Positions 25,886 through 34,622 of a stretch of DNA of 64,000 bases are shown one piece after another. The number at the start of each line of letters is the position of its first letter. Positions within the stretch are counted from its first letter, which is position 1. Origin of the DNA: JAWKIJ01 sp041394325 (GTDB lineage: Bacteria; Actinomycetota; Acidimicrobiia; Acidimicrobiales; Microtrichaceae); NCBI GenBank assembly GCA_041394325.1, contig JAWKIJ010000001.1, positions 1,550,001-1,614,000 on the forward strand, read 5' to 3'. The translations under genes were made by a program, and so were the position numbers. The notes below the pieces were generated by a model, which did not search any database, had not been told where the DNA came from, and worked only from the letters and a program-made list of their open reading frames with translations.

Positions 25886-27283
25886 ATGACCAGCATCGAC
25901 CTCGACCTCGGCAAGTACCAGCTCGGCTGGTCCGACGACGTCGACTACGTCTTCAAGCCCAAGAAGGGCCTCGACGAGCAGCTCGTCCGCGAGATGTCGC
26001 AGATGAAGCACGAGCCGCAGTGGATGCTCAAGCGCCGGCTGAAGTCGCTCGGCGCTTTCGAGCGCCGGCCCATGCCGCGTTGGGGTGGCGACATGTCCGA
26101 GATCTACTTCGACGACATCTACTACTACATCAAGCCCACCGAGGCGCAGGTTGACAGCTGGGACGACCTGCCCGACGCGATCAAGCAGACCTACGAGAAG
26201 CTGGGAATCCCCGAGGCGGAGCGCAAGTATCTCGCGGGGGTGACCGCGCAGTTCGAGTCCGAGGTGGTGTTCCACCGCAATCGTGAGGACCTCGAGAGAC
26301 TCGGGATCGTCTTTTGTGACATGGACACGGCGTTGCGCGACTATCCCGACCTGGTCAAGCAGTACTTCGGCACGGTCATCCCACTCAACGACAACAAGTT
26401 CGCGTCGCTCAACACGGCCGTGTGGTCGGGCGGTTCGTTCATCTACGTGCCACCCGGTGTGAAGTGCCCGATGCCGCTTCAGGCGTACTTCCGGATCAAC
26501 CAGGAGAACATGGGCCAGTTCGAGCGGACGCTGATCATCGCCGACGAGGGCGCCGAGGTGCACTACATCGAGGGTTGCTCCGCTCCCGTGTACACCTCCG
26601 ACTCGTTGCACTCCGCGGTCGTGGAGATCGTCGTGAGGCCGTCGGCCCGCGTGACGTACACGACCATCCAGAACTGGTCGAGCAACGTGTTCAACCTGGT
26701 GACCAAGCGAGCCCGGGTCGAGGCCGAGGGCCACATGGAGTGGATCGACGGCAACATCGGATCGCGTCTGACGATGAAGTACCCGGGATGCACCCTCGTC
26801 GGTCCGAAGGCCTCCGGCGAGGTGCTGTCGGTTGCCTACGCCGGTCCCGGTCAGCACCAGGACACCGGGGCGAAGATGGTGCATGCCGCGTCGGAGACCA
26901 CCTCGAAGGTGGTGTCCAAGTCGATCTCCAAGGACGGGGGACGCACCTCATACCGGGGGCTCGTCCACGTCGACCACGAGGCCTCCGGATGCCGTGCACA
27001 TGTGCAGTGCGACGCGTTGATCCTCGACGACATCTCGGTGAGTGACACCTATCCCTATATCGAGGCGGGTTCGAAGGACGCGGTGATCGGCCACGAGGCC
27101 ACCGTGTCGAAGGTCGCCGACGAACAGCTCTTCTACCTCCAGTCCCGCGGGCTCACCGAGGAACAGGCGATGTCGATGGTGGTCAACGGCTTCATCGAAC
27201 CGATCACCCGCACGCTGCCCATGGAATACGCCATCGAATGGTCCCGCCTCATCGAACTCCAAATGGAAGGGAGCGTCGGCTGA
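25886..27283 (+). CDS. sufB: Fe-S cluster assembly protein SufB
   Basis: 465 aa, normal for SufB. LGKYQLGWSDDVDYVFKPKK opening, FIYVPPGVKCPMPLQAYF, YIEGCSAPVYT and SRGLTEEQAMSMVVNGFIEP are family landmarks. With SufD and SufC it forms the scaffold on which Fe-S clusters are built. ATG 25886 follows CGGGAGCGCC. The last five codons and the stop lie inside the first unit of a 54-bp tandem repeat (27269-27408). Confidence 0.95.
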   Translation: MTSIDLDLGKYQLGWSDDVDYVFKPKKGLDEQLVREMSQMKHEPQWMLKRRLKSLGAFERRPMPRWGGDMSEIYFDDIYYYIKPTEAQVDSWDDLPDAIKQTYEKLGIPEAERKYLAGVTAQFESEVVFHRNREDLERLGIVFCDMDTALRDYPDLVKQYFGTVIPLNDNKFASLNTAVWSGGSFIYVPPGVKCPMPLQAYFRINQENMGQFERTLIIADEGAEVHYIEGCSAPVYTSDSLHSAVVEIVVRPSARVTYTTIQNWSSNVFNLVTKRARVEAEGHMEWIDGNIGSRLTMKYPGCTLVGPKASGEVLSVAYAGPGQHQDTGAKMVHAASETTSKVVSKSISKDGGRTSYRGLVHVDHEASGCRAHVQCDALILDDISVSDTYPYIEAGSKDAVIGHEATVSKVADEQLFYLQSRGLTEEQAMSMVVNGFIEPITRTLPMEYAIEWSRLIELQMEGSVG

Positions 27284-27408
27284 CGGAGGAGGCCGACACC
27301 TGCACGGGTGGTGTGGGTGGGTGGGAGCGTCGGCTGATCTAGGAGGCCGACACCTGCACGGGTGGTGTGGGTGGGTGGGAGCGTCGGCTGACGGAGGAGG
27401 CCGACACT
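27269..27408. repeat. 54-bp tandem repeat (2.6 units) across the sufB stop codon
   Basis: Units begin at 27269, 27323 and 27377, each opening GGGAGCGTCGGCTGA; the first two are complete and the third is cut after 32 bp. Unit 2 differs only in GATCT for GACGG. Each unit holds GTCGGC...GCCGAC, able to form a hairpin with an 11-nt loop, and ends GGTGGTGTGGGTGGGT. The sufB stop TGA lies in unit 1. Confidence 0.9.
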
Positions 27409-27475
27409 CCGTTGCTGTGAGGTCGCGCAGGCGGGCGGTGCCGCGTCGGTGGGTGCACCCGGCAGACTGTCCGCC

Positions 27476-27838
27476 ATGCCCATGCGCGAGGAGTGCAAGT
27501 TCTTCGAGAGCCGTACCTATCCGTCCGGCGAATCGGTGAGGAAATGCGACCTCGACCTGGCACCGGAGGCGCCGTGGCGCTGCCCCGACGGTTGCAAGGC
27601 GTTCCAACCGAGGCTGGCGGACGTGAACTGGTCCCACGGCACCCTGATCACCCCCCCGACACCGCCCGAGCCGCGCAGCGTCGGTCACGACGACAGCATC
27701 GGCGCACTGCTCGACGAAGCCGAGGACATCGTGAACGCCGTGGTGGATCGTACGCGGGCGGAGGTCGAGGCCGATCGCCGTCGCCAACGCGCCGGGGGCG
27801 ACTCCGGCCGGCGCGGCTGGCGACGCTTCTTCCGCTGA
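27476..27838 (+). CDS. Small cysteine-rich protein inside the suf operon (unknown)
   Basis: 120 aa from ATG 27476. Four Cys lie in the first 40 residues (EECKFF, RKCDL, WRCPDGCKAF), a zinc-ribbon- or Fe-S-like spacing. The middle is Pro-rich (TPPTPPEPR), then an acidic helix (GALLDEAEDIVNAVVD) and a strongly basic tail (RRRQRAGGDSGRRGWRRFFR). I do not recognise the family. Its location between sufB and sufD makes a role in Fe-S assembly or sensing plausible, but this is position only. Confidence 0.65.
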   Translation: MPMREECKFFESRTYPSGESVRKCDLDLAPEAPWRCPDGCKAFQPRLADVNWSHGTLITPPTPPEPRSVGHDDSIGALLDEAEDIVNAVVDRTRAEVEADRRRQRAGGDSGRRGWRRFFR

Positions 27839-27868
27839 GCGGCGGTCACCGCGGCTGCGGTGGCAAAC

Positions 27869-27897
27869 TAGAGTTTCTCCTATCCGCGTCGGAGTAA
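27869..27897. promoter_or_regulatory. Second copy of the suf element, internal promoter candidate
   Basis: TTTCTCCTATC (27874-27884), then 8 nt and AGTAA (27893-27897), is the reverse complement of the sufB element with a longer spacer. TAGAGT at 27869-27874 could be a -10 for sufD. The 155-nt gap 27839-27993 otherwise shows nothing else. Confidence 0.45.
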
Positions 27898-27993
27898 TCC
27901 CGTGCGGCTGCGACCGACCACGTCGCCCTTTCCGGCCGTGCGGCAGACCACCGGTCTCGTCGCGACGGTCTTCGCCCCTTCGAGGAGACCAGG

Positions 27994-29298
27994 TTGGAGT
28001 TCGGCTCCCTCAACCCGTCACGGGCCACGGTGGAGGGCTTTCCCGAGTGGTTGTGCTCCCAACGCGTCGGTGCGGCGCAGCGGCTCGCCGCCGCCGAGCG
28101 GCCGGATCCCACCTTGGAGGAGTGGCGCTACAGCGAGATCGACCGGCTCGACCCGGAGTCGTTGGACACGGGTCCTCGGCCGGTACCGGGGACCGGGAAC
28201 GAGCACCTCGACCGTGCGGCAATGCGTTCGACGCTCCTCGGCGAGGCCGCGGGCCGAATCCTCTCGGTGGACGGCCGGGTCGGGTCGGTGCACCTCGACG
28301 CAGTGGTTGCCGCCCGCGGTGTGCGTTTCGGGCTGCTGGCCGACGAGCCCCAACCGGTCGGCGGTCATCACGTCGAGGTCACGGTGGGGAGTAGCGAGGC
28401 GACGTCGTCGGTCGATCCGTTCTCGCTGCTCAACCTTGCCTACGGCGACGATCCCCTGGTGCTGCGGGTACCACGCGGCGAGGTGGTGGAGCATCCACTG
28501 CACGTCGTGCACCGGGTCGTGGGTCGCGACGTGCTGATCGCCCCCCGCCTGGTCGTCGAGGTGGGCGAGCAGGCCGAGGTCCACGTCGTGGAGTGGTTGG
28601 CGGGTCCGGGCGACGGTTCGCTGGTCGTTCCGCGCCACGAGATCGTGCTCGGCCGCGGGGCCAGGCTGAAGTTGGTGACGGTCAACGTCCTGGGTCAGGG
28701 TGTCGACCTCTTGGGCGAGACCGCGTTCGACGTCGGTCAGGAGGCGACGGTGCAGCACCATCACATCGCGCTCGGGGGTCGATATGCCCGCACCCGGGTC
28801 GACTGTCGGCTCACCGGTCGCGGTGCTGGGGCGAAGCTCTCTGCCCTGTATGTCGGCGACGAGCATCAGATGCACGATCTCCGGACGTTCCAGACGCACG
28901 AGGCCCCCGACACCACCTCCGAGTTGCGCTTCAAGGGGGTCCTCGACGACGCGGCGCACGCCGTCTACACGGGCACGATCCGGGTGGATCCGGAGGGCCG
29001 GGGCTCCAACGCCGAGCAGTCGAACCGGGTGATCAAGTTGTCGCCCGACACCTGGGCCGAATCGGTGCCCAACCTCGAGATCCACCACAACGACGTCCGC
29101 TGTGCGCATGCCACCGCGGTGGGCCCGATCGACGCGGACCAACGCTTCTATCTGGAGAGTCGCGGCGTGGACCCCGCAACGGCCGAGCGCCTCGTGGTCA
29201 ACGGGTTTTTCGAGGACGTCGTGTCGGGGATCGACCTCGGCAACGTGGCGACCGAGATCGCGCCGTTGATCGCCGCGAAGCTGGGGGCCGGGTCGTGA
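27994..29298 (+). CDS. sufD: Fe-S cluster assembly protein SufD
   Basis: 434 aa from TTG 27994, which has GAGGAG 8 nt upstream; I prefer this start over longer open frame. The beta-helix core (HHHIALGGRYARTRVDCRL, KGVLDDAAHAVYTG) and the SufB/D C-terminal RGVDPATAERLVVNGFF are present. SufD partners SufB and SufC. Its GTGA overlap with the Rieske gene shows translational coupling. Confidence 0.93.
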   Translation: MEFGSLNPSRATVEGFPEWLCSQRVGAAQRLAAAERPDPTLEEWRYSEIDRLDPESLDTGPRPVPGTGNEHLDRAAMRSTLLGEAAGRILSVDGRVGSVHLDAVVAARGVRFGLLADEPQPVGGHHVEVTVGSSEATSSVDPFSLLNLAYGDDPLVLRVPRGEVVEHPLHVVHRVVGRDVLIAPRLVVEVGEQAEVHVVEWLAGPGDGSLVVPRHEIVLGRGARLKLVTVNVLGQGVDLLGETAFDVGQEATVQHHHIALGGRYARTRVDCRLTGRGAGAKLSALYVGDEHQMHDLRTFQTHEAPDTTSELRFKGVLDDAAHAVYTGTIRVDPEGRGSNAEQSNRVIKLSPDTWAESVPNLEIHHNDVRCAHATAVGPIDADQRFYLESRGVDPATAERLVVNGFFEDVVSGIDLGNVATEIAPLIAAKLGAGS

Positions 29299-29714
29299 CC
29301 GAACCGGGCGATCCCCCCTGCTGGCGCGAGGAGTTCGACGAGAGCCCCCGCGGTGTCGCCGACGGTCTCCCGGATGGCCTCGTCGATCTGGGCGCGTTGG
29401 CCGACCTGGTCGACGGTGCGGCGACGAGGGTGGTCCTGGGTGATCGGGAACTTGCGGTCGTGCGCCTGGGCACCGACGTGTACGTCATCGCCGACCGGTG
29501 CAGTCATGCGGACGTCCTGCTCTCGGAGGGCGAGGTCGACGACGACGAGGATCCACCGGTGATCGAATGTCCCAAGCACGGCTCGGCGTTCGACCTGCGC
29601 ACCGGCCGGCCGCTGGCGCTCCCGGCCACGCGGCCGGTTCCCGTCTACGACGCACGGGTGGTCGAAGGCCGGGTGCTCGTGTCGAGCGAGCCGGTACGGG
29701 AGGCGGACCGATGA
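29295..29714 (+). CDS. Rieske [2Fe-2S] ferredoxin-like protein of the suf operon
   Basis: 139 aa from GTG 29295. CSHADV and CPKHGSAFD give the Rieske Cys-x-His...Cys-x2-His cluster ligands. Such a protein is a regular member of actinobacterial suf operons, where it may supply electrons for assembly. Its N-terminal 25 residues (PGDPPCWREEFDESP) are extra. It is coupled to sufD and sufC by 4-nt overlaps. Confidence 0.88.
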   Translation: MTEPGDPPCWREEFDESPRGVADGLPDGLVDLGALADLVDGAATRVVLGDRELAVVRLGTDVYVIADRCSHADVLLSEGEVDDDEDPPVIECPKHGSAFDLRTGRPLALPATRPVPVYDARVVEGRVLVSSEPVREADR

Positions 29715-30469
29715 CCGGAACCCACGAGTTGGTGATCGCGGACCTGCGGGCGGAGGTCGAGGACCGCGAGATCCTGAAGGGCGTGTCGTTCACGGTTCGT
29801 TCCGGCGAGGTCCACGCGATCATGGGCCCCAACGGCTCGGGCAAGTCGACGCTCTCACACGTACTGATGGGCAGGGCGGGCTATCGGGTTACGGGTGGTT
29901 CGGTGAGCCTCGACGGGGTCGAGATGTTGGGCCTCGCCCCGCACGAACGGGCACGGGCGGGGTTGTTCCTCGCGATGCAGTACCCCATCGAGGTACCGGG
30001 GGTGTCGATCGCCGACGTGGTCTCGGCGTCGGGTGCGGGAGCGGTCGCGGGTCTCGGTGCCGCCGATCTGACGCCCGCGCTGCGCGCCGAGGCGGACCGG
30101 GTCGGCCTGGACGGTGCACTGGTGGAGCGGTCGCTCAACGTCGACTTCTCCGGTGGCGAGAAGAAGCGCAACGAGACGGTGCAGTTGGCCATGCTGCGAC
30201 CCAGGTTCGCCATCCTCGACGAGATCGACTCCGGGCTCGACGTCGACGCGCTCGAACAGGTTTCCCAGCGCGTCGAGGACGCCACGTCCGAATGGGGCCT
30301 CGGCGTGATAGCGGTCACGCACTACAACCGGTTGCTCGAACGGCTCCACGCGGACGTGGTGCACATCTTCGCCGACGGTGCGATCCGCGAGTCCGGTGGG
30401 CCCGAGTTGGCCACCGAGTTGGAGTCGAGCGGGTACGCACGCCGGTCGGCCGGCAGCACGGAAAGCTGA
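29711..30469 (+). CDS. sufC: SufC ATPase, first copy
   Basis: 252 aa from ATG 29711. Walker A MGPNGSGKST, signature FSGGEKKRNE and Walker B FAILDEIDSGLD are intact. GLFLAMQYPIEVPG is the SufC-specific Q-loop region. It drives the SufBCD complex. It ends the plus-strand operon; a second sufC lies at 33744-34511 on the minus strand. Confidence 0.93.
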   Translation: MTGTHELVIADLRAEVEDREILKGVSFTVRSGEVHAIMGPNGSGKSTLSHVLMGRAGYRVTGGSVSLDGVEMLGLAPHERARAGLFLAMQYPIEVPGVSIADVVSASGAGAVAGLGAADLTPALRAEADRVGLDGALVERSLNVDFSGGEKKRNETVQLAMLRPRFAILDEIDSGLDVDALEQVSQRVEDATSEWGLGVIAVTHYNRLLERLHADVVHIFADGAIRESGGPELATELESSGYARRSAGSTES

Positions 30470-30607
30470 GAGTTCCACCGTCGCGGCCGCCCGTGGCGTC
30501 CGTCCCGTGACCCGGCGGAGGCGCTTCGGGGAACTTTTCGTCGCGCTGCCTCGTCCAACCATCCGTCGGACGGGAAGTGCCCGGTTCCGGCCTCCACGAG
30601 GTGAACA

Positions 30608-31387
30608 GTGCTCCAGAATCGCTCCACTACGGCCGCGCGCCGTTTCCTCACGGCGTCAGCGGTTGCCGCCGCGCTCCTCGCGTCGACGGCGTGCGGGCAG
30701 AGGGCTCCGGTCGTGAACGTCTCCTCGTCGGGCGCGGCCGGATCGGCGACCGGTTCGAACGGCATCGTGGTCAGCGGGACCGGCAAGGTGTCGGGTACCC
30801 CCGACACGGTCACGTTGACGATGGGCGTGTCGGTGAAGCGGGCGTCCGCCCCCGACGCCATCGCCGCGGGAGCGCAGTCGGCCCGGAAGGTGATCGATGC
30901 GCTCGAAGCGGCGGGTGTCTCCGAGAAGGACATCCAGACGACCAACTACTCGATCGGCCAGGAGTTCACCTACCCCAGCGGACGGCCGCCGGTGCCCGAC
31001 GGCTTCCGGGTCTCCAACGACGTGGCCGCCAAGGTCCGCGCCGTCGACGAGGTGGGTGCGGTGATCGACGCCGCGACCGCGGCGGGTGGATCCGACGTCC
31101 GCATGCAGGGGCTGTCCTTCAGTCTCGACGACGACACAGCGGCGCTCGCGGGCGCACGCGACAAGGCGTTCGCGGAGGCCAAGGCCAAGGCGGAGCAGTT
31201 CGCGAGGCTCAGCGGTCGCAGGCTCGGCTCGGTGCAGTCGATCGTGCAGTCCGATGTGGCACCGCCGACGAGCGTGGCACTGGGCGCCTCGCGCGAGACG
31301 GCCGACCAGGTGGCTGCGACCCCGATCCAGCCCGGTGAGGTGTCGACCAGCGTCACCGTCGAGGTCCGCTGGGCCTTCTCCGACTGA
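30608..31387 (+). CDS. SIMPL-domain (DUF541) lipoprotein
   Basis: 259 aa from GTG 30608. A signal peptide with lipobox STAC (residues about 28-31) precedes the SIMPL domain: GIVVSGTGKVSGTPDTVTLTMG, TTNYSIGQEF and a C-terminal VEVRWAF. Periplasmic or surface SIMPL proteins have been linked to oxidative stress and to protein-protein contacts, but the actual role is open. It follows sufC after 138 nt, with its own likely promoter. Confidence 0.85.
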   Translation: MLQNRSTTAARRFLTASAVAAALLASTACGQRAPVVNVSSSGAAGSATGSNGIVVSGTGKVSGTPDTVTLTMGVSVKRASAPDAIAAGAQSARKVIDALEAAGVSEKDIQTTNYSIGQEFTYPSGRPPVPDGFRVSNDVAAKVRAVDEVGAVIDAATAAGGSDVRMQGLSFSLDDDTAALAGARDKAFAEAKAKAEQFARLSGRRLGSVQSIVQSDVAPPTSVALGASRETADQVAATPIQPGEVSTSVTVEVRWAFSD

Positions 31388-31389
31388 CC

Positions 31390-31818
31390 TCAGGCGATGG
31401 GCGGGGTGGGCGTGATCTGCAGCAGGTAGAAGGTGGTGATCTCCGTCTCGGAGTCGTCGAGGGACACCTTGAGGTCGTGTGGTCCGAACGCCGACACCGG
31501 CATCGGACCGACGGGGCATGCGAAGGGGATGTGGAGGCTCTCACCGGGGAACATCCCCTCGTTGGTGCGATTGGTCTGGATCTGCAGATGCGAGTGCCAG
31601 ATCGTGGTCGAGGTGTCGACCACGTTCACCTTGACGTCGACGTTGTGGACCAGGTCGGCCTCGTGCGCCATCACCTCGATCTCGCCCGCGACGTAGAACT
31701 GCACCGCCGAGCCGAGGGTCGGTGCCGCGATACGGGTGATGCCGCCGGAACTGACGAACAGCAGGCCCTCACGCACCTGCGCGAAGTCGCACAGGATCAC
31801 CGAGCGAACGTGGGCCAT
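31390..31818 (-). CDS. DUF6941-like protein of unknown function
   Basis: 142 aa. MAHVRSVILCDFAQVREGLLFVSSGGI is the opening of a small family seen in actinobacteria whose role is unknown. It looks like a single beta-sandwich with no signal peptide or catalytic motif that I can see. TATCGT is 7 nt upstream of ATG 31818, so leaderless expression is likely. It converges on the SIMPL gene with a 2-nt gap. Confidence 0.6.
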   Translation of the reverse strand: MAHVRSVILCDFAQVREGLLFVSSGGITRIAAPTLGSAVQFYVAGEIEVMAHEADLVHNVDVKVNVVDTSTTIWHSHLQIQTNRTNEGMFPGESLHIPFACPVGPMPVSAFGPHDLKVSLDDSETEITTFYLLQITPTPPIA

Positions 31819-31825
31819 CGGCGCG

Positions 31826-31831
31826 ACGATA
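31826..31831 (-). promoter_or_regulatory. Leaderless -10 box (TATCGT)
   Basis: On the minus strand TATCGT is followed by 7 nt and ATG 31818. Confidence 0.5.
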
Positions 31832-31911
31832 CGCGGCCCGGCGACGTGTCGGCAGCGGTCGAGACCGCGGCCCCGGTCGGGCCGATGGTCGGCCGCGTGC
31901 AGGGCGGCGGT

Positions 31912-32472
31912 TCAGTCTCCCGTCAGCGCGGCCGAGTCGGACAGTGCCTGGTCAAGCGTGTTCCACGAGAGGGTGGCGCACTTGATTCGCACCGGGAACT
32001 TCACCACCCCCCGGAGCGCGGCGAGGTCGCCGAGGCCCTTCTCCGCATCGGCGTCGAGAACGGCCTCGATGTCGTCGGCGGTGGTGTACTCGGCGTTCGC
32101 CTCGGCCGGGGCCTCGGGGTCATCGCCGTCGAGGGTGTGCTCGTGGATCGACATCATCGCCTTGAACGACCGCATCAGCGTGCGAACCTCCGACACGGTC
32201 CTGCCCGTCACCGCGGAGGACATCATCGACGCGGAGGCCTGGCTGATCGAACAACCCTGGCCGCCGATGCGGATCGCCTCGACGACGCGGTCCTCGGGTA
32301 ACTCGGCACCCGAGGGGTCGGCGAGTTGCAGGTACACGACGATCTCGTCGCCGCACAACGGGTTGAAGCCCTCGGCGCGCGTCGCGGGAGGTGAGTCGAG
32401 CTCGCCACGGTTCCGCGGTGAGCGGTAGTGGTCGAGGATGATCTCGCGGTAGAGGTCTTCGAGGTCGGCCAT
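31912..32472 (-). CDS. sufU: SufU zinc-dependent sulfur transfer protein
   Basis: 186 aa, IscU fold. The three Cys ligands sit in NPLCGDEIV, GQGCSISQAS and IKCATLSWN, with the Asp of the CGD motif completing the zinc site, as in B. subtilis SufU. It accepts sulfur from SufS. AGGAG precedes ATG 32472, 12 nt after sufS. Confidence 0.92.
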   Translation of the reverse strand: MADLEDLYREIILDHYRSPRNRGELDSPPATRAEGFNPLCGDEIVVYLQLADPSGAELPEDRVVEAIRIGGQGCSISQASASMMSSAVTGRTVSEVRTLMRSFKAMMSIHEHTLDGDDPEAPAEANAEYTTADDIEAVLDADAEKGLGDLAALRGVVKFPVRIKCATLSWNTLDQALSDSAALTGD

Positions 32473-32484
32473 GAGGACTCCTGA

Positions 32485-33747
32485 TCAGAACGCGAAATAG
32501 GAACGCGCGTGTTCGAGCGCATCGGCGAGGGCGTCGACGTCGGACTCGTCGTTGTACACGTACACCGACGCCCGGGCGGTCGCCCCGACGCCGAGGACCT
32601 TCATCAACGGCTTGGCGCAGTGGTGCCCGGCACGGACGCACACACCGTGCTGGTCGAGTACCTGGGACAGGTCGTGGGGATGAACTCCGTCGAGCTCGAG
32701 GGAGAACACGCCCCCACGGGCCTCCGGTTCGGCGGGGCCGTGGATTCGCAGCGCGTCGCCGAAGCGTTCGCCGAGCGACCTCAGCGCGTACTCGGCGAGG
32801 TGAACCTCGTGCGCCCGCACGACGTCCATCCCGATCGCGGACAGGTAGTCGATCGCCGCCCCCATCCCGACGATCTCCGCGATCGGTGGCGTGCCCGCCT
32901 CGAACTTGTGCGGGACCTCTGCGGGGGTGAAGCCGTCCTGGGTGACATTGGTGATCATGCCGCCCCCACCCAGGAAGCAGGGCATCTCCTCGAGCAGGGC
33001 CCGACGCGCCCACAGCACCCCGACACCGGTAGGTCCGCACATCTTGTGCGAGGAGAACGACACGAAGTCGGCACCCATCGCCCCGACGTCAGTGGGAAGG
33101 TGCGGGACGAACTGGCAGGCGTCCACGCTCACCAGCGCGCCGGCGGCGTGCGCCGCCGCGCAGATGTCGGCTACGGGGGTCAATGTGCCGGTCACGTTGG
33201 ACATGGCGGTGAGCCCCACGAGCCTGGTGCCGTCGAGGAGACGATCGAGATGGCCCAGGTCGAGGCGTCCCGTGCCGTCGATCTCGATCCATCGGATGTC
33301 GAATCCGCGTTCGGCGGCGAGGATCTGCCAGGGGACGATGTTCGCGTGGTGTTCGAGTTGTGTGAGCAGCACGGCGTCGCCCGGGCCGAGGTTCGCCCGT
33401 CCCCACGATCCCGCGACGAGGTTGAGGCTTTCGGTGGCGTTCTTCGTGAAGACGATCTCGGCGGTGGCGGTGGCCCCGATGAATCGGGCGACCTTTCGCC
33501 GGGCGGCCTCCATCGCGTTGGTCGAGGCCTCGGCGAGCGCGTAGACACCGCGCGCCACGTTGGCGTTGGTGCTGCGGTAGTAGTGGTCGACCGCATCGAT
33601 GACGGACTGTGGTTTCTGTGAGGTCGCGGCGGAGTCGAGGTAGACGATCGGCCGCCGGTCCTTGCCGGCGGCGACCTCCTCCAGCAGTGGGAAGTCCTTC
33701 TTGACGGTGGCACCGTCGAGGGTGTCGGAGGTGATCGGTCCGTTCAT
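32485..33747 (-). CDS. sufS: Group II cysteine desulfurase
   Basis: 420 aa from ATG 33747, overlapping sufC2's stop as ATGA. SFSSHKMCGPTG holds the PLP-binding Lys, and RAGHHCAKPLM the catalytic Cys. LDSAATSQKP and NVARGVYALAEAST are typical SufS sequences. It takes sulfur from cysteine and passes it to SufU. Confidence 0.95.
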   Translation of the reverse strand: MNGPITSDTLDGATVKKDFPLLEEVAAGKDRRPIVYLDSAATSQKPQSVIDAVDHYYRSTNANVARGVYALAEASTNAMEAARRKVARFIGATATAEIVFTKNATESLNLVAGSWGRANLGPGDAVLLTQLEHHANIVPWQILAAERGFDIRWIEIDGTGRLDLGHLDRLLDGTRLVGLTAMSNVTGTLTPVADICAAAHAAGALVSVDACQFVPHLPTDVGAMGADFVSFSSHKMCGPTGVGVLWARRALLEEMPCFLGGGGMITNVTQDGFTPAEVPHKFEAGTPPIAEIVGMGAAIDYLSAIGMDVVRAHEVHLAEYALRSLGERFGDALRIHGPAEPEARGGVFSLELDGVHPHDLSQVLDQHGVCVRAGHHCAKPLMKVLGVGATARASVYVYNDESDVDALADALEHARSYFAF

Positions 33748-34511
33748 GCCGCGACCTCCAGCCACGGGGCGAACCCTTCCCTCTCTATGCGACGCGGGAT
33801 TTCGTCCCCGCCGCTTTCGACGATCCGACCCCCGACGAGGACGTGCACGACGTCGGGTCGGAGGTGGTCCAACAGGCGTTGGTAGTGCGTGATCACGACG
33901 ACGCCCATGTCGGGACGCTCCCGTCGTACCTCGTTGACCCCCGTCGCAACCACGCCGAGGGCGTCGATGTCGAGGCCCGAGTCGGTTTCGTCGAGGATCG
34001 CGAGGTCGGGCTCGAGCATCGCCATCTGCAGGACCTCGTTGCGCTTCTTCTCTCCGCCCGAGAAACCCTCGTTCAGCATCCGATCGGCGAACGCCGGGTC
34101 CATGTCGAGGCGTTGCATCCACTCCATCAGGGCGACGCGAACCTCGAGCACCGACATGTCGGCGATGCCGGTCCGTTGGGCCATCGCCTGTCGGAGGAAC
34201 GCGCGGACCGGCACGCCCGCGACCTCCTGTGGGTACTGGAACGCCAGGAACATGCCCGCTTTCGCGCGTTCGTCAACCGGCCACGACGTGACGTCGTCGC
34301 CGTGGAGACGGATGACGCCGTCGGTGACGACGTACTCGGGGCTTCCCATCAACGTGGTCGCGAGCGTCGACTTGCCCGAGCCGTTCGGCCCCATCACCGC
34401 GTGGACCTCGCCGGGGCGGACCACCAGGTCGAGGCCGCGGAGGATCGCCGGTTCGCCGTCGGGGGCGACGCCGACGTGCAGGTTGGACACCTCGAACAGC
34501 GGTTCGCTCAC
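33744..34511 (-). CDS. sufC: SufC ATPase, second copy
   Basis: 255 aa from GTG 34511. Walker A MGPNGSGKST, signature FSGGEKKRNE and LAILDETDSGLD are intact, and GMFLAFQYPQEVAG is the SufC Q-loop. It differs from the first copy along its length, so the pair is not a recent duplication. It heads the minus-strand operon sufC2-sufS-sufU with TAGAGT 6 nt upstream. Confidence 0.93.
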   Translation of the reverse strand: MSEPLFEVSNLHVGVAPDGEPAILRGLDLVVRPGEVHAVMGPNGSGKSTLATTLMGSPEYVVTDGVIRLHGDDVTSWPVDERAKAGMFLAFQYPQEVAGVPVRAFLRQAMAQRTGIADMSVLEVRVALMEWMQRLDMDPAFADRMLNEGFSGGEKKRNEVLQMAMLEPDLAILDETDSGLDIDALGVVATGVNEVRRERPDMGVVVITHYQRLLDHLRPDVVHVLVGGRIVESGGDEIPRRIEREGFAPWLEVAA

Positions 34512-34517
34512 GCTTCG

Positions 34518-34523
34518 ACTCTA
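34518..34523 (-). promoter_or_regulatory. Leaderless -10 box (TAGAGT)
   Basis: On the minus strand TAGAGT is followed by 6 nt and GTG 34511 (sufC2). Confidence 0.5.
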
Positions 34524-34622
34524 TTTCGCCTACGCGCGTAGTGGAAATAGTGGCCGACCGCGCGGGTGCGCTCCCGTCGGGCGCGGCGCCGCCCCGTGCC
34601 GAGGCCGCGATGATGGTGGACA

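Noticed and set aside
27269..27408. CRISPR-like array
   Set aside because: The repeats are directly contiguous 54-bp units with no unique spacers and no cas genes nearby.
32485..34122. A longer reading frame for SufS starting at 34122
   Set aside because: The extra 125 residues overlap sufC2 and are Arg/Pro-rich noise; ATG 33747 with an ATGA overlap is the natural start.
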